Of a DNA stretch of 64,000 bases, positions 57,629-64,000 are shown one piece after another; positions within the stretch are counted from its first letter, which is position 1, and each line of letters opens with the position of its first letter. Source of the stretch: Nitrosospira multiformis (GTDB lineage: Bacteria > Pseudomonadota > Gammaproteobacteria > Burkholderiales > Nitrosomonadaceae); assembly GCF_900110185.1 (NCBI RefSeq), contig NZ_FOCT01000001.1:410586-474585 (forward strand), in the 5' to 3' direction. The notes beneath the pieces were generated by a model that saw only the letters and a program-made list of their open reading frames with translations, made no database searches and was not told the origin of the DNA. The translations under genes and the position numbers were made by a program.

Positions 57629-58246
57629 TCATTCAGAGTCCCCATAATGCTCTTCCCGGATAACGCGCGGCGTGATCTGGCGCGGTTCTATGGTGACCGG
57701 CTGATAGATGACCCGCTGTTGGTCGGGATCGTAGCGCATCTCCACATTGCCGCTGAGCGGAAAATCCTTGCGGAATGGATTACCGATAAATCCGTAATCG
57801 GTGAGGATACGGCGCAGGTCGGGGTGACCGGTGAACACGATGCCATAAAGATCGAATGCTTCGCGTTCAAACCAGTTGGCGGAAGGCCATATATCTATTA
57901 CCGAATCCACAACCGGAAATTCGTCATCTTCGGGGAAGGCCTTTACACGCACTCTGCGGTTATGCCGGATCGAAAGCAGGTGATAAACGACAGCGAAGCG
58001 TTTGCCCTCACGTCCTTGCTCAGAAGGGGGCTCTACTCCATAGATGGAGTAATCCACTCCACACAGGTCGATGAGCATCTCGAAACCCAGTTCGGGATGG
58101 TCGCGCAAGACGCTCATCACCGGCAACAGGTTAGCCGGAGGCACCGTAATGATGAGCTGGTCCAGTTGCTGATCGACGTTGGCAAGTTTATCCGCCAACA
58201 CATTCTGAAGGCAAAGGGCGAGCGTTTCCAGGCGAGTGGACGACAT
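57629..58246 (-). CDS. nuoC: NADH:quinone oxidoreductase subunit C
   Basis: 205 residues from ATG 58246, the size of stand-alone NuoC; a longer frame would overlap nuoB. Conserved segments are [33 protein letters not shown] (in parts: [14 protein letters not shown] and [13 protein letters not shown]) and [12 protein letters not shown]. The separate nuoC and nuoD genes are the ancestral arrangement (E. coli has a fusion). Confidence 0.97.
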   Translation of the reverse strand: MSSTRLETLALCLQNVLADKLANVDQQLDQLIITVPPANLLPVMSVLRDHPELGFEMLIDLCGVDYSIYGVEPPSEQGREGKRFAVVYHLLSIRHNRRVRVKAFPEDDEFPVVDSVIDIWPSANWFEREAFDLYGIVFTGHPDLRRILTDYGFIGNPFRKDFPLSGNVEMRYDPDQQRVIYQPVTIEPRQITPRVIREEHYGDSE

Positions 58247-58254
58247 AGATGAGC

Positions 58255-58731
58255 CTAACGAGCGATGGTATTGGTGCGATGGATCTTGTTCTGGAGCTGG
58301 ATAATGCCGTACAGCAGGGCTTCTGCGGTAGGCGGGCAACCGGGAACATAAATATCGACCGGGACGATACGATCACATCCGCGCACCACCGAGTAGGAGT
58401 AATGATAATAACCGCCGCCATTGGCGCAGGAGCCCATGGATATCACCCAGCGCGGCTCTGCCATCTGGTCATACACCTTGCGGAGAGCAGGCGCCATTTT
58501 ATTACAAAGGGTTCCGGCAACAATCATGACGTCCGACTGACGCGGACTGGGACGAAACACAATTCCAAAGCGGTCGAGATCGTAACGGGATGCGCCTGCC
58601 TGCATCATTTCGACGGCACAGCATGCCAGGCCAAAAGTCATCGGCCACATCGAGCCGGTACGCCCCCAGTTGATGACCGAGTCAAGGCTTGCAGTGACAA
58701 AGCCTTTTTCCATTACTCCGTTCGTACTCAT
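58255..58731 (-). CDS. nuoB: NADH:quinone oxidoreductase subunit B
   Basis: 158 residues from ATG 58731 ([11 protein letters not shown]), which matches relatives; the longer frame starts in nuoA. Cluster N2 ligands are the Cys pair of [16 protein letters not shown] and VPGCPPT. It couples electron transfer to the quinone site. It starts 4 nt after nuoA ends. Confidence 0.97.
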   Translation of the reverse strand: MSTNGVMEKGFVTASLDSVINWGRTGSMWPMTFGLACCAVEMMQAGASRYDLDRFGIVFRPSPRQSDVMIVAGTLCNKMAPALRKVYDQMAEPRWVISMGSCANGGGYYHYSYSVVRGCDRIVPVDIYVPGCPPTAEALLYGIIQLQNKIHRTNTIAR

Positions 58732-58735
58732 GGCC

Positions 58736-59092
58736 TCAATCCCACTCCAGAGCACCCTTCGTCCACTCGTAAATGAAGCCGACGACAAGGATGCCGAGAA
58801 AAACCATCATGGCAATAAAACCGAACAGACCGATTTCATTCAATACCACTGCCCATGGGAACAGGAACGCTATCTCCAGATCGAACAGAATAAATAGAAT
58901 AGCTACCAGGTAGTAGCGCACGTCGAATTTCATGCGCGCGTCTTCAAATGCCTCGAATCCGCATTCATAGGGAGACAGTTTTTCGCTATCTGGACGGTTG
59001 GGACCGAACAGCCAGCCAAATCCCATTGCCAAAGCCCCTATGGCAAGGCCAAGCAGGATAAACAACAGAATAGGAAAATAGTTTTCGAGCAT
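58736..59092 (-). CDS. nuoA: NADH:quinone oxidoreductase subunit A
   Basis: 118 residues, three helices (about 5-29, 62-83, 89-108). The loop [31 protein letters not shown] (in parts: [14 protein letters not shown] and [12 protein letters not shown]) with its Cys is the family signature. It is the first gene of the operon; a 107-bp gap separates it from the upstream tRNA-Leu. Confidence 0.97.
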   Translation of the reverse strand: MLENYFPILLFILLGLAIGALAMGFGWLFGPNRPDSEKLSPYECGFEAFEDARMKFDVRYYLVAILFILFDLEIAFLFPWAVVLNEIGLFGFIAMMVFLGILVVGFIYEWTKGALEWD

Positions 59093-59199
59093 GTAATGTG
59101 TTAGCTATCGAACAAATATAAGACTTGTTTCCAGGTAGCATTTATATACCTTTGTCGGTATCTTCTGCTGGCCTGATGCTCAGTCCTGTTGCTGCTAAA

Positions 59200-59284
59200 T
59201 GGTGCCGACGGCGAGACTCGAACTCGCACAGCTTTCGCCACCGCCCCCTCAAGACGGCGTGTCTACCAATTCCACCACGTCGGC
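59200..59284 (-). tRNA. tRNA-Leu (anticodon GAG)
   Basis: 85 nt including encoded CCA. The acceptor stem GCCGACG pairs with its 3' partner, the D arm is tggtggaattggtagaca-like, and the anticodon stem/loop is ccgtc-TTGAGGG-ggcgg with anticodon GAG reading CUC/CUU. A long variable arm (gtggcgaaagctgtgc-like) marks it as class II, and the T-arm is GAGTTCGAGTCTC. It lies between secG and nuoA on the same strand, as is common in betaproteobacteria. Confidence 0.96.
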
Positions 59285-59381
59285 AGCTTAATTTGAATGC
59301 CGTTTAATTTGAACACCGGGTCGGAACTTAATCTGGTTAGAACACAATTCCAACCGGTTGTTCAATTAGCTCAGCATTAAC

Positions 59382-59735
59382 TTACTCAGGTATTTCTGTT
59401 GCCTTGGAAGGTCCCTCTTCTGCTGGAGGTGCTGCCGGAGCGGGCTCTTCGGGCTTGACAGATTGAATGGGCACAGCTTTATCCATCACTCCTCCACTCT
59501 CGTTCCTGTTGGTGGAAAGGTAGGTCAGGCCAAGGCTGGTCATGAAAAATACGGCAGCCAGAACGCCTGTCGTCCGGCTGAGGAAGTTCGCGGAACCACT
59601 GGCGCCAAACAAACTTCCCGACGAGCCGCTGCCAAAAGCCGCGCCCATGTCCGCACCTTTGCCATGCTGCAGCAGAACCAGGACGATTACGCCCGCTGCA
59701 GACAAGACATGTAGTATCCAGATCAGTGTTTCCAA
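59382..59735 (-). CDS. secG: Protein-export membrane protein SecG
   Basis: 117 residues. Two membrane helices (about 3-21 and 52-70) flank a loop with LVLLQHGKGADMGAAFGSGSSGSLFGASGS (in parts: LLQHGKGADMGAAFG and SLFGASGSANFL), the SecG signature. The C-terminal tail is acidic and Pro/Ala-rich. The start is TTG 59735 with ggag 5 nt upstream. It starts 17 nt downstream of the tpiA stop. Confidence 0.95.
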   Translation of the reverse strand: METLIWILHVLSAAGVIVLVLLQHGKGADMGAAFGSGSSGSLFGASGSANFLSRTTGVLAAVFFMTSLGLTYLSTNRNESGGVMDKAVPIQSVKPEEPAPAAPPAEEGPSKATEIPE

Positions 59736-59752
59736 GGTTGCTCCAATAAGAA

Positions 59753-60514
59753 TTAATCTTTTGCGGCCCGGGCAATCGCGATAAATTCTTCGGCAACAAG
59801 TGAAGCGCCGCCAATCAATCCACCGTCAATGTCGGGCATGGCGAATAGCTCAGTAGCGTTGGCCGCCTTGACACTGCCGCCATAAAGAATTTTCAATCCC
59901 TCGGCTACTTCCGCTGCGTCGGCAGTAATTCTGCCGCGAATAAACGAATGTACCTCCTGAGCCTGATCGGGGCTCGCGGTCTTGCCGGTGCCGATGGCCC
60001 ACACCGGTTCATAAGCCAGCACCGCCGTACCCAAGGCATTTATCCCCGCCGCCTTCACTACCGCATCCAGTTGCTCTGCCACAACCTGCTCCGTAATCCC
60101 GGCCTCCCGCTGCTCGAGAGTTTCACCCACACATAAAATAGGTATCAGGCCGGCACCTTGTGCCGCCTTGAATTTGAGCGCTACGGTGTGGCTATCCTCA
60201 CCATACAGCGCCCGCCGCTCGGAGTGACCGACAATCACGTAGCGACAGCCAAAATCCAGCAGCATGGGCGCTGAAACTTCACCGGTATAGGCGCCTTTTT
60301 CATGCTGGCTCACGTTCTGGGCACCCCAGGAAACGTGCGTACCTTCCAGAATCGATTGCACCTGGGGTAGGTAAGGATAAGGTACGCATACCGCCAACTC
60401 GACTCCGCCCAGGTCTGCCGTCGCAGCAAGAACTGCATTCAGCAAATCCCGGTTCTGCAGCGTTCCGCCGTGCATTTTCCAGTTACCCGCAACCAGCTTG
60501 GAACGTATAGCCAT
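59753..60514 (-). CDS. tpiA: Triosephosphate isomerase
   Basis: 253 residues from ATG 60514, where the family N-terminus (VAGNWKMHGG, catalytic Lys) fits. The catalytic His is in IVGHSERR, the catalytic Glu in AYEPVWAIGTGK, and the phosphate-binding loop is LYGGSVKAAN. Interconverts dihydroxyacetone phosphate and glyceraldehyde-3-phosphate. It heads the tpiA-secG-tRNA-nuo arrangement. Confidence 0.97.
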   Translation of the reverse strand: MAIRSKLVAGNWKMHGGTLQNRDLLNAVLAATADLGGVELAVCVPYPYLPQVQSILEGTHVSWGAQNVSQHEKGAYTGEVSAPMLLDFGCRYVIVGHSERRALYGEDSHTVALKFKAAQGAGLIPILCVGETLEQREAGITEQVVAEQLDAVVKAAGINALGTAVLAYEPVWAIGTGKTASPDQAQEVHSFIRGRITADAAEVAEGLKILYGGSVKAANATELFAMPDIDGGLIGGASLVAEEFIAIARAAKD

Positions 60515-60723
60515 GAAGGATTCGCCTTTAACTTGAAAGCTGCGAATGTTACCCGTGAATGGATACGGGGTCAATCGGGGGCTGCATCAAGCTTTGAACC
60601 ACTGGCCAGACAAGTATTCCTGCAAACCAGGATTTTTCAGACAGAAAAGCCTTACGGCTGAATGAATAACAATTTCCCGGCAACCGAAAAGGGGAAAGAG
60701 GGAAAAATTGGTGCGAAGACTCC

Positions 60724-61533
60724 TTATCCAAAGCGCCCGGTAATGTAATCTTCCGTCTGCTTGTTTTTAGGTTTGATGAAAATCGTATCCGTCACACCAA
60801 ACTCGATCACTTCGCCCAGGTACATGTAAGCGGTATAATCCGACACACGGGCAGCTTGCTGCATGTTATGTGTAACGATCAGGATCGTTACCTTGTCTTT
60901 CAGATCGGCTATAAGTTCCTCTATACTCGCCGTAGCAATGGGGTCAAGTGCAGAAGTGGGTTCATCGAACAGGAGAATCTCAGGATCGGTTGCAAGTGCG
61001 CGCGCGATGCACAACCGCTGTTGCTGTCCGCCCGAAAGATTGTATGCAAGCTGATGCAGGCGATCCTTCACTTCATCCCACAGGGCAGCCCCCCTGAGTG
61101 CGTCTTCCACTTTTTCATCCAGTATCGCGCGGCGTCTAACACCCCGGACCCGTAAACCATAGGCAACGTTCTCATAAATGGATTTCGGAAAAGGATTGGG
61201 TTTCTGAAATACCATGCTGATGCGCATGCGTACTTCAATAGGGTCCACGCTCCGGGAAAGAATATTGACATTATCCGGGTGAAGGATAATGTCTCCCATG
61301 TAGCGATTCCCTGGATAGAGATCATGCATGCGGTTGAAGCAGCGCAGGAACGTCGATTTGCCGCACCCCGAGGGACCGATCAAGGCGGTCACCTTTTTTT
61401 CATGCAGCATCATGTTGATGTTCTTGAGTGCCGAAAATGAACCGTAGTAGAAACTCAGGTTCCTGACTTCGGACTTGTATTGGGACGGCGAAACATCTCC
61501 CACTGGGTGCTCGGACGAAAAATCTTTTACCAT
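60724..61533 (-). CDS. pstB: Phosphate ABC transporter, ATP-binding protein
   Basis: 269 residues from ATG 61533; the longer frame would lie inside pstA. Walker [10 protein letters not shown], the signature [10 protein letters not shown] and Walker [14 protein letters not shown] are complete, and the family segment [21 protein letters not shown] (in parts: [18 protein letters not shown]) is diagnostic of PstB. It overlaps pstA by 7 nt. No phoU follows; the next gene downstream is tpiA after a 209-bp gap with only a weak hairpin. Confidence 0.96.
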   Translation of the reverse strand: MVKDFSSEHPVGDVSPSQYKSEVRNLSFYYGSFSALKNINMMLHEKKVTALIGPSGCGKSTFLRCFNRMHDLYPGNRYMGDIILHPDNVNILSRSVDPIEVRMRISMVFQKPNPFPKSIYENVAYGLRVRGVRRRAILDEKVEDALRGAALWDEVKDRLHQLAYNLSGGQQQRLCIARALATDPEILLFDEPTSALDPIATASIEELIADLKDKVTILIVTHNMQQAARVSDYTAYMYLGEVIEFGVTDTIFIKPKNKQTEDYITGRFG

Positions 61534-62459
61534 TTGAGATTCTTGCGCATCCGGTAGCGAAGATAGATCGCGAGCGCATTCATGGTGAGAGTCATTATCA
61601 CCAGTACCAGGCCAGCCGCGGCTGCGTTCACCTGAAACGCTTCTTCCGGCCGTGATACCCAGTTGAACATCTGGATAGGCATGACAGTAAATGGCGCCAT
61701 CAGCCATTCGAAGGAAATATAAGGAAACTCCTCCTTGAAGGGAGATGGCGGTAGAAAAGCAATAAAGGTCAACGCACCGATGGTGATAATGGGAGCCGTT
61801 TCTCCAATTGCACGCGCAAGCCCGATTATGATGCCGGTAAGAATGCCGGCTGCGGAATAAGGCAGAAGATGATCAGAAACAGTTTGCCATTTGGTTGCCC
61901 CCAGCGCATAGGCGCCTTCACGTATAGTTACCGGGATGGCGCGTATTGCCTCCCGGGTCGCAACGATAACGATCGGAAGAATGAGCAGGGCCAGCGCAAG
62001 TCCCGCGGAGAGAATGCTCTGGCCGAATCCAAGTTGATGAACAAACAGACTCAGCGCCAGAAGCCCGTAGATAATCGATGGCACGCCGGCAAGGTTGGTC
62101 ACATTGATCTCGATGATCTCGGTAAGAATATTTTTAGGGGCATATTCTTCCAGATAGATGCCTGCTCCAACCCCCAGAGGCACCGCTGCCGCCGCTGTCA
62201 CTATCATTACGAGGGTGGTTCCCACCCAGGCGGAGAGTATGCCTGCCGATCCTGGACGCCGCGAGGGAAAGGATGTGAAGAAATCCCAGGACAAGCGAGG
62301 AAGACCATCAATGAGCATGTGCGAGAACAAGGCGATGAACGTAAGTACGGCAATCATCAGCACAAGCAAGCCGGTAACAAGGAAAATCAGATCCCCCAGC
62401 TTGTGCCGGGCGATGATAGCGCGAACCTCCCTCAGGTTTTGAGCATCACTGTCACTCAT
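61527..62459 (-). CDS. pstA: Phosphate ABC transporter permease A
   Basis: 310 residues with six main helices. The EAA loop is [28 protein letters not shown] (in parts: [26 protein letters not shown]). The segments [18 protein letters not shown] and [13 protein letters not shown] are typical. It forms the membrane pore with PstC. A 113-bp gap separates it from pstC. Confidence 0.95.
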   Translation of the reverse strand: MSDSDAQNLREVRAIIARHKLGDLIFLVTGLLVLMIAVLTFIALFSHMLIDGLPRLSWDFFTSFPSRRPGSAGILSAWVGTTLVMIVTAAAAVPLGVGAGIYLEEYAPKNILTEIIEINVTNLAGVPSIIYGLLALSLFVHQLGFGQSILSAGLALALLILPIVIVATREAIRAIPVTIREGAYALGATKWQTVSDHLLPYSAAGILTGIIIGLARAIGETAPIITIGALTFIAFLPPSPFKEEFPYISFEWLMAPFTVMPIQMFNWVSRPEEAFQVNAAAAGLVLVIMTLTMNALAIYLRYRMRKNLKW

Positions 62460-62572
62460 GGGTGCATTCTTGCAAAGGAAATGAAAACCGGGGAGTTGGA
62501 TTCAACAGGAACCGCCCACGGAATTTTCGAGATGAAATAAATTGGTCATGGAAACAGGTATCGAAACATACT

Positions 62573-63505
62573 TCAATATACCTCGCGGAAACGCTTGCGC
62601 AGAAGATGCCCGATAATATTGAATACCAACGTTATAAGCAGCAGGGTCAATCCCGCTGCAAAGATAGTCTGGTATCCGATACTGCCGTGCGGCAGATCGC
62701 CCAGACTTACCTGAACGATATAAGCGGTGATGGTGGCGGCAGGCTCCATCGGATTCCACGTGAGGTTTGGCTGCATTCCCGCTGCTATCGCAACCACCAT
62801 CGTTTCCCCCACCGCCCGGGAAATACCCAGAATATAAGCTGCGGCAATGCCGGAGAATGCTCCTGGCATTACCACGCGAACAGCCGTCTGAAACCGGGTC
62901 GCGCCCATTGCATAAGAGCCTTCCCGCAGATGCATGGGTACCGCGCGCATCGCATCTTCCGCCATGGAACTTACATAGGGAATGATCATGATGCCCATCA
63001 CCAGCCCTGCCGAAAGAAGACTGAAACCGGGCAATTCCGGAAAAATTTTCTGCAATAGAGGCGTAACAAACAGCAATGCAAAGTAGCCGTATACAACTGT
63101 TGGAACACCCCCCAGCAGTTCAAGAAAGGGCTTGGCCATCTCACGAACGGTGAAAGGCGCGAACTCGGATAGATAGATGGCAGTGATGGTGCCCATCGGG
63201 ATGGCAACGAGCAAGGCCACAGCAGAGCTTACTACGGTGCCGGAAACGAGTGGAAGTATACCGTAATGCGCATTATCGAAAAGGGGCGTCCACTGCGTGT
63301 CAGTAAGAAATTCCCAGAGAGATACATGCTTGAAAAATGAAAGGGATTCCGTGACCAGCATCACGACGATCGCTAGGGTAATGGCGACGGAAACGAATGC
63401 CGTCAAAAAAAGCATGGCCTCAATAAAACGCTCACTCAGATGACGTCGATAGTTATATCCAAGTGTACTGGAGTCGGGAGTATTATCGGAACGGCGCGCT
63501 GTCAC
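62573..63505 (-). CDS. pstC: Phosphate ABC transporter permease C
   Basis: 310 residues using GTG 63505 as start, chosen because aaggtg lies 9 nt upstream and because a Pho box and -10 element sit in the DNA that a longer frame (from GTG 63589) would have to translate. Six helices. The EAA loop is EDAMRAVPMHLREGSYAMGATRFQTAV (in parts: EDAMRAVPMHLREGSYAMG, ATRFQTAV). The segments LSEFAPFTVREMAKPFLELLGGVPTVVYG (in parts: YLSEFAPF, LELLGGVPTVVYG) and GISRAVGETMVVAIAAG are typical. No pstS gene is found upstream in the window. Confidence 0.93.
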   Translation of the reverse strand: MTARRSDNTPDSSTLGYNYRRHLSERFIEAMLFLTAFVSVAITLAIVVMLVTESLSFFKHVSLWEFLTDTQWTPLFDNAHYGILPLVSGTVVSSAVALLVAIPMGTITAIYLSEFAPFTVREMAKPFLELLGGVPTVVYGYFALLFVTPLLQKIFPELPGFSLLSAGLVMGIMIIPYVSSMAEDAMRAVPMHLREGSYAMGATRFQTAVRVVMPGAFSGIAAAYILGISRAVGETMVVAIAAGMQPNLTWNPMEPAATITAYIVQVSLGDLPHGSIGYQTIFAAGLTLLLITLVFNIIGHLLRKRFREVY

Positions 63506-63547
63506 CGGGAACTGCACCTTGAAGTGAGACCATTGGGAGGGGCCTAA

Positions 63548-63581
63548 ATAGTATGATGGAAATGTTACAGTTTCGTGACAA
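63548..63581 (-). promoter_or_regulatory. Pho box and -10 element of the pst operon
   Basis: On the minus strand the DNA reads TTGTCAC, 4 nt (GAAA), CTGTAAC (63581-63564). This matches the PhoB-binding direct repeat CTGTCAT-N4-CTGTCAT. TACTAT (63553-63548) follows after exactly 10 nt, the standard distance to the -10 hexamer. It predicts PhoB-activated transcription of pstCAB under phosphate limitation, with a start site a few bases beyond 63548. Confidence 0.85.
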
Positions 63582-63905
63582 CCATTCACACAAAAGAAAT
63601 CACCTCTCCCTACGGCGGAGCCAGAAAATCATTCAGGGATTATGCTATCGAGGGTTAATCCCGAACGCTGTTACATAAATATAAGTGCAGCGTCCTGAGA
63701 ATAAATAACCCGTAACGACAGAAATCGGATCCTCGATCAGGAAATTCAGGCTGAACTGATTAAGCGGGAAGCATAGCAGACAGCAGGGTGTTTTCACTGG
63801 ATTCGGCTTCGAATCCAGTGAAAACACCGGAGGCAACGAGAAAGTATAAACTGGATCGGTAATTACAGCAGCAAAGGAACGCACTGCTCTCTACCGAGAT
63901 CCGGC
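63582..63905. other. Intergenic upstream of pstCAB
   Basis: About 320 bp between the Pho box and the stop of the unidentified gene at the right edge. Apart from the 19-bp perfect hairpin it holds no gene that I recognise. No pstS fragment is visible. Confidence 0.5.
63787..63828. terminator. Perfect 19-bp inverted repeat
   Basis: The two 19-nt arms (63787-63805 and 63810-63828) are exact reverse complements around a 4-nt loop (gctt). It lies about 80 bp beyond the stop of the right-edge gene, the expected terminator position for that gene. No T-run follows on the minus strand, so intrinsic termination is unsure; it may instead be an operator or element end. Confidence 0.55.
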
Positions 63906-64000
63906 TTACTCCTCGTCTTCCTCTTCCTCGTCTTCCTCATCCTTTTTTTCGGGCTTGAGCACCATCTTGCCCTGCTTGATGCTCTCGTTCAGGTCGGTTT
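63906..64000 (-). CDS. C-terminus of an unidentified protein with acidic tail (start outside window)
   Basis: Thirty-one codons are visible before the TAA at 63906. They read NESIKQGKMVLKPEKK and then an almost pure Asp/Glu tail. Too little is present to name the family. It is on the same strand as pstCAB, upstream of it. Confidence 0.6.
   Translation of the reverse strand, partial: TDLNESIKQGKMVLKPEKKDEEDEEEEDEE

Noticed and set aside
59125..59307. 60-codon plus-strand frame with RRRDSNSHSF
   Set aside because: It is an antisense reading of the tRNA-Leu gene.

Overview
The window reads as chromosomal DNA of a betaproteobacterium close to Nitrosospira/Nitrosomonas (Nitrosomonadales). This is inferred from the overall style of the proteins, the conserved neighbourhoods (yibN-like/grxC/secB/gpsA; tpiA-secG-tRNA-Leu-nuoA to N; split biotin operon), a PEP-CTERM protein with HAF repeats and a CusA/CzcA-type metal pump linked to a PII-like protein. 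No 16S or other species marker is present, so the genus is a guess.

Layout. 1-4.0 kb: the N-terminal part of a response regulator-PAS protein, a small holin-like membrane protein, a COG4278-type protein and a gene-poor stretch. 4.0-13.6 kb: biotin genes on the minus strand (bioB, bioF, then bioH, bioC, bioD), interrupted between bioF and bioH by about 4.8 kb. The interruption holds a sugar-type methyltransferase, a polysaccharide deacetylase, a low-molecular-weight phosphatase and an ATP-grasp ligase, and is flanked by diverged copies of a short hairpin-containing repeat. 13.7-22.8 kb: housekeeping genes (comF, trmL, gpsA, an SH3 protein, secB, grxC, a rhodanese-fold protein without the active-site Cys, gpmA, envC, ctpA, moeB). 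22.8-24.8 kb: mobile-element debris (an IS630 remnant lacking the catalytic Glu and an integrase-type N-terminal fragment) and a frameshifted HAF/PEP-CTERM gene. 24.7-26.5 kb: slmA and argB. 26.6-33.9 kb: a heavy-metal RND efflux operon (outer-membrane factor, lipoprotein adaptor, pump, PII-like protein) with a divergent NhaR-like regulator. 34.2-44.0 kb: htpG, a sorbosone-dehydrogenase-like protein, srkA, a YchJ-like protein, a CHASE-PAS-GGDEF-EAL protein and an ArsB/SLC13-type transporter. 44.2-59.1 kb: the complete 14-gene complex I operon nuoA to N on the minus strand, preceded by tRNA-Leu(GAG), secG and tpiA. 60.7-63.6 kb: pstCAB behind a clear Pho box. 63.9 kb to the end: the acidic C-terminus of an unidentified protein.

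How it fits together. The nuo block supplies the proton-pumping NADH:quinone oxidoreductase (in ammonia oxidisers this enzyme may also run in reverse to make NADH). The pst block takes up phosphate under starvation control. The biotin block makes pimeloyl-ACP (BioC/BioH) and converts it to biotin (BioF/BioD/BioB; no bioA is seen here). The metal pump and NhaR-like regulator form a self-contained efflux island. No CRISPR array, prophage or complete insertion sequence was found. The most unusual items are the surface-modification-like cassette inside the biotin operon, the PII-like protein in the efflux operon, the Cys-less rhodanese with a tandem 21-bp duplication, and the Pho-box geometry that moves the pstC start.
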